A stretch of 35,994 nt of DNA from the NCBI GenBank assembly GCA_902800905.1, contig CADCGC010000003.1, positions 66,283 to 102,276 on the forward strand. Reading direction: 5' to 3'. Numbering within the stretch: position 1 is the stretch's first letter; each line of letters begins with the position of its first letter. The translations under genes and the position numbers were made by a program. The DNA comes from an uncultured Erysipelotrichaceae bacterium (lineage in GTDB: Bacteria > Bacillota_I > Bacilli_A > RFN20 > CAG-826). Of this stretch, positions 32,979-35,994 are shown piece after piece. The notes beneath the pieces are model-generated. The model ran no database searches. It worked only from the letters and a program-made list of their open reading frames with translations, and was not told where the DNA came from.

Positions 32979-33346
32979 TAGCAATAAGCTCCTTCTTGCA
33001 TTAAGTGAATACATAAATATCCGTTATCATCTTCTTCTAAGACATATCTTGAATCACTGAATGCATCTTTAACTTTGTGTTCAGGGTTTTCTTCAAGATA
33101 TTCATCAATCAATTTGGATGATTGTTTTGTGGCATTATCGATTGACTCTAATTTGTAATCCCCAATGCCAATCACTGTTTTTTCAATCAATGGGAGATGA
33201 ACCACACATTCATATATCCCTTTTTTGTTTAATGTTGGTTCAAGGACTGACTGGCCATCTTCATCGGCTTGAGCAATCCAATTCATTGTTTTAATGACTT
33301 CTTTTGCTTCAATTTGTTTCATTTTGTTTTCTGCTTTCTGCCTCAT
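32978..33346 (-). CDS. Protein of unknown family, HicB-like (paralogue of 27378-28028)
   Basis: 122 residues from ATG 33346, just after AGGAG (tight spacing of two bases); longer frames run into the terminator and HTH gene and are rejected. Residues about 25-95 align with the N-terminal domain of 27378-28028 (GIYECVVHLPLIEKTV, KLIDEYLEENPEHK). The C-terminus has YLCIHLM and no second domain. It is coupled to the small membrane protein gene. The upstream GGGACA element is shared with the paralogue. Function unknown. Confidence 0.5.
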   Translation of the reverse strand: MRQKAENKMKQIEAKEVIKTMNWIAQADEDGQSVLEPTLNKKGIYECVVHLPLIEKTVIGIGDYKLESIDNATKQSSKLIDEYLEENPEHKVKDAFSDSRYVLEEDDNGYLCIHLMQEGAYC

Positions 33347-33376
33347 GGCTCCTATATAGTAAACTGAAAAAAATTG

Positions 33377-33398
33377 GCAAAATGAAAATGTCCCAAAA
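33377..33398. promoter_or_regulatory. Shared upstream element, copy 2
   Basis: GCAAAATG, four bases, TGTCCCAAAA; pairs with copy 1 at 28092-28113. Here TGTCCC is part of a complete inverted repeat with GGGACA. Confidence 0.5.
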
Positions 33399-33408
33399 AA
33401 CGGGACAT
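33388..33408. promoter_or_regulatory. Inverted repeat TGTCCC/GGGACA before the HicB-like gene
   Basis: ATGTCCC at 33388-33394 and GGGACAT at 33402-33408 with loop AAAAAAC. It can act as an operator for the neighbouring HTH protein or as a second terminator hairpin (TTTTC follows on the minus strand). Confidence 0.55.
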
Positions 33409-33410
33409 AT

Positions 33411-33429
33411 AAAAAGTGGCAACCGCCAC
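33411..33429 (-). terminator. Intrinsic terminator of the HTH gene
   Basis: On the minus strand GTGGC-GGTT-GCCAC (33429-33416) is followed by TTTTT. It starts six bases after the HTH gene. Confidence 0.75.
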
Positions 33430-33434
33430 CGATA

Positions 33435-33656
33435 TTACTCGATAACGATTGCCTTAATTCCGAGTTTCTTGCATAAGTAGATAAGGATATCCATGTCAAC
33501 AAACTTGTTGTGCTCGTTGATTATGCGACTAAATGCCTTACGGCTGATGCCGATTTCTTCAGCAAGCTTAGAAACGGATAGCCTATTATCTTTAATAAGC
33601 TCTCGGATTTCTTCCATAACATTGGTGGAAGAGCATGTGCCAGTATTGAAGCCCAT
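33435..33656 (-). CDS. Small Xre-like HTH regulator
   Basis: 73 residues from ATG 33656, with GGAGG nine bases upstream; a GTG at 33677 would place this ribosome site inside the gene. Residues 18-65 form a helix-turn-helix: LIKDNRLSVSKLAEEIGISR, KAFSRIINEHNKF, then a short strand. It is the promoter-proximal gene before the HicB-like/membrane pair but is cut off from them by a terminator. It probably regulates its own or the neighbouring promoters. Confidence 0.75.
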   Translation of the reverse strand: MGFNTGTCSSTNVMEEIRELIKDNRLSVSKLAEEIGISRKAFSRIINEHNKFVDMDILIYLCKKLGIKAIVIE

Positions 33657-33716
33657 ATAGCAGTACCTCCTCCACACGTTTATTTCTAAACAAAGGAAAT
33701 ACCCACTGGCTCACAT

Positions 33717-33725
33717 ATTATATCA
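33717..33725 (-). promoter_or_regulatory. Extended -10 promoter of the HTH gene
   Basis: TGATATAAT on the minus strand; the first three bases are the stop codon of the ATPase gene. The leader holds a GTTTA-GAAA-TAAAC hairpin with a GNRA-type loop. Confidence 0.55.
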
Positions 33726-34892
33726 CTCATCTACCTTTGATTTAATTACAGTTCTTAAAAACTCTATTGATTTAACAACCTCTTCTTCTGTTGGTGCCAC
33801 TCCATCTTTTGGATGATGGAAGTAGTTTCTTATATAAACAGGTAATGTACGATACGTATTTACTTTGTATTTTGTCGCTCCAACCCAAACCTTTCCATAT
33901 TCTCGTTTTGTATAAAGCGCGTTGTTTCTTACGGTTTTATCTATATCAGAAATGGCCTCAACTTCATATAAATCGGCCATTCTAGTTAGTAGTTGATCAT
34001 GATAATCCATTGACGGAATATGGAACACTACATAATCTAATTCCGCAAATGTTGGAGTTGGTAAGCGCAAATCCATTTCATCAATTGTTTCGGTTTTGAT
34101 ATTGCCGTCATGTTTCGACAATCTAACAATTAGCACATCACCTCTAGTGATTAATGATTCGAGTACTTTTTCAGAGTGAGTTGCTAAAAAGATTTGTGGA
34201 ACATTGCCATCAACATCGGTTAGCATCAATTTTATCAAACTAACAATTTCTTTTTGCCATCTAGGATGGAGAGATGTCTCTGGTTCATCTAAAAGCACGC
34301 AATCGGTGCCCGATGCCATTTTTCTGATATCTTTTATTTTCAATAAAATCTCTTGTTGTCCTGATGAATAATTGGTGATGTTATAACCATGCTCTTGACC
34401 ATCTATCTTTTTGGTAACTTCACCACTACACCAGACTTCATCTATGTGATTTTCTTTAAAGATTTGAGTAATTTCATCATCACCAAGTTTTTCCAATAGC
34501 TTGATGCCTTCATTTATACGATTAACAGCATTATTGCTTCTTAAACCAAATGGATTTGCTCCACCAGTATAAGTCGCACTATTGGTTGGATACATATCTT
34601 GACCATCAATAAGTTTTCTAACTTCTTTCATAGCATTTCTATGAAGGCTACCTTGTCTAAGATAAAGAGCATCGAATGGTTTTGGCACTATTGTATATGG
34701 GGTTTGTTTATCGACGATGAATTCTGATTTCTCGTAATTAAAAATCTCATTTAAGATTGTTGTTTTGCCACAACCATTTTCGCCAACAAAAGCCACAACT
34801 GCATATGGTTGATTTGTATTAGGATTTGTTAAATTCAATTCAAGATTTTTTAATATAGGATGATTTTTAATCTTTAAGTGAGTTAAATACAT
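33723..34892 (-). CDS. ABC/OLD-type ATPase with C-terminal RNxxxH (HEPN-like) motif
   Basis: 389 residues. Walker A GENGCGKT (37-44), signature SSGQQEIL (176-183), Walker B LLDEPETSLHP (200-210) and switch ATHS (237-240) define an SMC/RecF/OLD-like ATPase of the AAA_15/AAA_21 group. There is no TOPRIM domain. The C-terminal part is helical and carries YIRNYFHHPKD, in which R355-N356...H360 fits the RNxxxH motif of HEPN ribonucleases. ATPase-HEPN proteins such as PrrC/RloC and other defence factors cut tRNA or other RNA when triggered. AGGAG lies eight bases before the ATG, 11 bp after the membrane-protein gene, so the two form an operon. Target unknown. Confidence 0.8.
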   Translation of the reverse strand: MYLTHLKIKNHPILKNLELNLTNPNTNQPYAVVAFVGENGCGKTTILNEIFNYEKSEFIVDKQTPYTIVPKPFDALYLRQGSLHRNAMKEVRKLIDGQDMYPTNSATYTGGANPFGLRSNNAVNRINEGIKLLEKLGDDEITQIFKENHIDEVWCSGEVTKKIDGQEHGYNITNYSSGQQEILLKIKDIRKMASGTDCVLLDEPETSLHPRWQKEIVSLIKLMLTDVDGNVPQIFLATHSEKVLESLITRGDVLIVRLSKHDGNIKTETIDEMDLRLPTPTFAELDYVVFHIPSMDYHDQLLTRMADLYEVEAISDIDKTVRNNALYTKREYGKVWVGATKYKVNTYRTLPVYIRNYFHHPKDGVAPTEEEVVKSIEFLRTVIKSKVDE

Positions 34893-34903
34893 ACACGTCT
34901 CTC

Positions 34904-35743
34904 CTATTCATAGAAGAATGGCATTTTCTTTCTAAACTCTTCCTCGGGCATCAGTTGTTTTGCACCAGGAGGTAAGACAAGAACCACTTTCTCTTTTGTT
35001 GTTAGATTATGCCCTTCAACCCAGATGATCGAATATTGAGCAAACAAATTAAGATTCATAAAGAACGCAAAGATAATAGCACCCAAGAATAACACTTCCA
35101 TTATGGTCGCTAGAACTTGATTGCCCTTGCCCATACCGGCCCAAATGCAAATTACATTACATGGTGCAGATATAATGGCAAGCCATTTGAAAATTCTAAA
35201 CACCACTTTCTCTTTTCTAGGAAACTTCATTCCTAAATTATCTGTATCATATTCTGTTGATGAGTTAGCAGCTAAAACATTTACCTCATAGGTCAATTGA
35301 GCCTTTGAAGCATAAACTAAATAAATAATGCCAAATATCATCCACACATTTTCAAAGAATGTGAATGTGCTATACATCTTAAAACAGACGGTTGAAACAA
35401 TCGATGTCACAACACCTACTATTAATAATATTAATAAGGATATAATGGCGAGCGTTTTCCACTTAGTGAATTCGCCTTTAGTTCCAAACCATCTCCAACT
35501 CTTTTTAGATTGCTTTAGAAATGTTTGAAGAATCTCTTGGTCGCTCTTTTGAGAAACAATGTTTGCCGGCCTTGGCTGAACTGTTGGTTGATTCTTAAGC
35601 TTTGATATCTCTTGCTCTAAAGCAGCGATTTTAACGTCGGTATCAGAAGCGTGTGTCTTAACACCAGTAATCTCGCCTAAAATCTCAGCTTGGTTTGCCG
35701 AGATCTCATCTATCATTCCAAACAGGTTTCTTTCGTCTGCCAT
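34904..35743 (-). CDS. Coiled-coil, multi-TM membrane protein paired with the ATPase
   Basis: 279 residues. Residues about 5-55 form a coiled coil (IDEISANQAEILGEITGVKT, then IAALEQEISKLKNQ). Residues about 95-250 hold four hydrophobic spans: LAIISLLILLIVGVVTSIVS, VWMIFGIIYLVYA, FKWLAIISAPCNVICIWAGM, and IMEVLFLGAIIFAFFMNL. The C-terminal 40 residues are cytosolic (GHNLTTKEKVVLVLPPGAKQ). No family is recognised. It is first in a two-gene operon with the ATPase-HEPN gene. It could sense envelope damage or phage and hold the ATPase at the membrane. Confidence 0.7.
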   Translation of the reverse strand: MADERNLFGMIDEISANQAEILGEITGVKTHASDTDVKIAALEQEISKLKNQPTVQPRPANIVSQKSDQEILQTFLKQSKKSWRWFGTKGEFTKWKTLAIISLLILLIVGVVTSIVSTVCFKMYSTFTFFENVWMIFGIIYLVYASKAQLTYEVNVLAANSSTEYDTDNLGMKFPRKEKVVFRIFKWLAIISAPCNVICIWAGMGKGNQVLATIMEVLFLGAIIFAFFMNLNLFAQYSIIWVEGHNLTTKEKVVLVLPPGAKQLMPEEEFRKKMPFFYE

Positions 35744-35994
35744 ATCTTTATCTATTTTATCTTAGGATATAAATCATAAACAAACAATTAACGCACACGC
35801 CCATATAAAATATAGAGCGGCAAGACACCAATATCTACCGTTTCAGGGAATATGTTTATTTGCTTAATACTATATAGTATTACTGACTATCGAAAATGTG
35901 ACAATCCCAGTGTTGCAATCCAGTTGCGATGCATGGTTGCAGAGAATATATCATCTTCGTTTTTTTTGCACTATTATGTCCCGTTTTCCAAAAT
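35744..35994. promoter_or_regulatory. Upstream region of the membrane/ATPase pair with 18-bp palindrome
   Basis: TAATACTATATAGTATTA at 35865-35882 is a perfect 18-bp palindrome, a candidate operator. Three GCAAC direct repeats lie at 35910-35941 (minus strand). TGTCCC at 35977-35982 resembles the half site at 28104 and 33389. No gene is seen in these 251 bases. Confidence 0.5.

Noticed and set aside
32978..33502. Long reading of the HicB-like gene from 33502
   Set aside because: The extra 52 codons overlap the terminator and the HTH gene; AGGAG lies before ATG 33346.
1..35994. Mycoplasma genetic code (TGA as tryptophan)
   Set aside because: Several genes, for example 33723-34892, end in TGA, and conserved tryptophans are TGG.

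Overview
The window looks like a low-GC, monoderm, Bacillota-type chromosome. It has A/T-rich spacers, AGGAGG ribosome sites, a lipoprotein-anchored ABC substrate-binding protein, and TGA used as a stop with tryptophan from TGG, so it does not use the mycoplasma code. I cannot name a genus; a member of the Bacilli (Erysipelotrichia- or RF39/Acholeplasma-like) would fit. No rRNA, tRNA, CRISPR array or complete transposon was found. Almost everything is accessory: defence-type, regulatory or orphan genes.

Left part (1-12.5 kb, all minus strand). An AbiEi-type antitoxin runs off the left edge. Next come a small HD-type (p)ppGpp hydrolase-like gene, an orphan HTH gene, a CoiA-like zinc-site protein, a multi-zinc-ribbon protein with an embedded PD-(D/E)XK nuclease, small membrane proteins, a DUF4143 AAA ATPase, and a 1033-residue SF1 helicase-nuclease with a membrane/SH3-like partner. 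A 75-bp, 91% identical direct repeat (5546-5620 and 12408-12482) brackets the 5.6-12.4 kb module. A 140-bp duplicate of the 5' end of the HTH gene lies at 7661-7800.

Middle (12.5-22.6 kb): a phase-variable type I restriction-modification locus. Minus strand: tyrosine recombinase, silent half-hsdS, hsdR and an accessory nuclease-like gene. Plus strand: small Xre regulator, hsdM, and three hsdS genes (full, half, full). Four copies of a near-palindromic core, ATTAAATCCCGATTT, sit in the central conserved region of the hsdS genes: one directly after the recombinase stop codon in inverted orientation, three in the plus-strand hsdS genes. Inversion between the first two would flip a 3.4-kb segment carrying recombinase, promoters, hsdM and the 5' half of hsdS. 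It would exchange the second target-recognition domain and put hsdM-hsdS-hsdR in one direction. Three first and three second domains are present, so up to nine HsdS specificities. Imperfect 30-bp direct repeats (12518-12547, 22591-22619) flank the whole locus.

Right part (22.6-36 kb, mostly minus strand). A DUF2971 gene, a possible UDG-fold gene, a frameshifted WYL regulator and a Sel1-like gene form one cluster. A DEDDh exonuclease follows a gene of unknown family. A siderophore/haem/corrinoid-type ABC importer operon (binding lipoprotein, FecCD permease, ATPase) ends in a 522-residue DUF5677-like gene and starts with a highly foldable leader. At the right edge is a two-gene unit: a coiled-coil, multi-TM membrane protein and an ABC/OLD-type ATPase whose C-terminus carries an RNxxxH HEPN-like RNase motif. 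This is a plausible undescribed membrane-linked toxic-RNase defence pair.

Best leads: the symmetric invertible hsd segment, the ATPase-HEPN plus membrane pair, the helicase-nuclease/membrane pair, the structured leader at 32.6 kb, and the repeat-bounded modular island.
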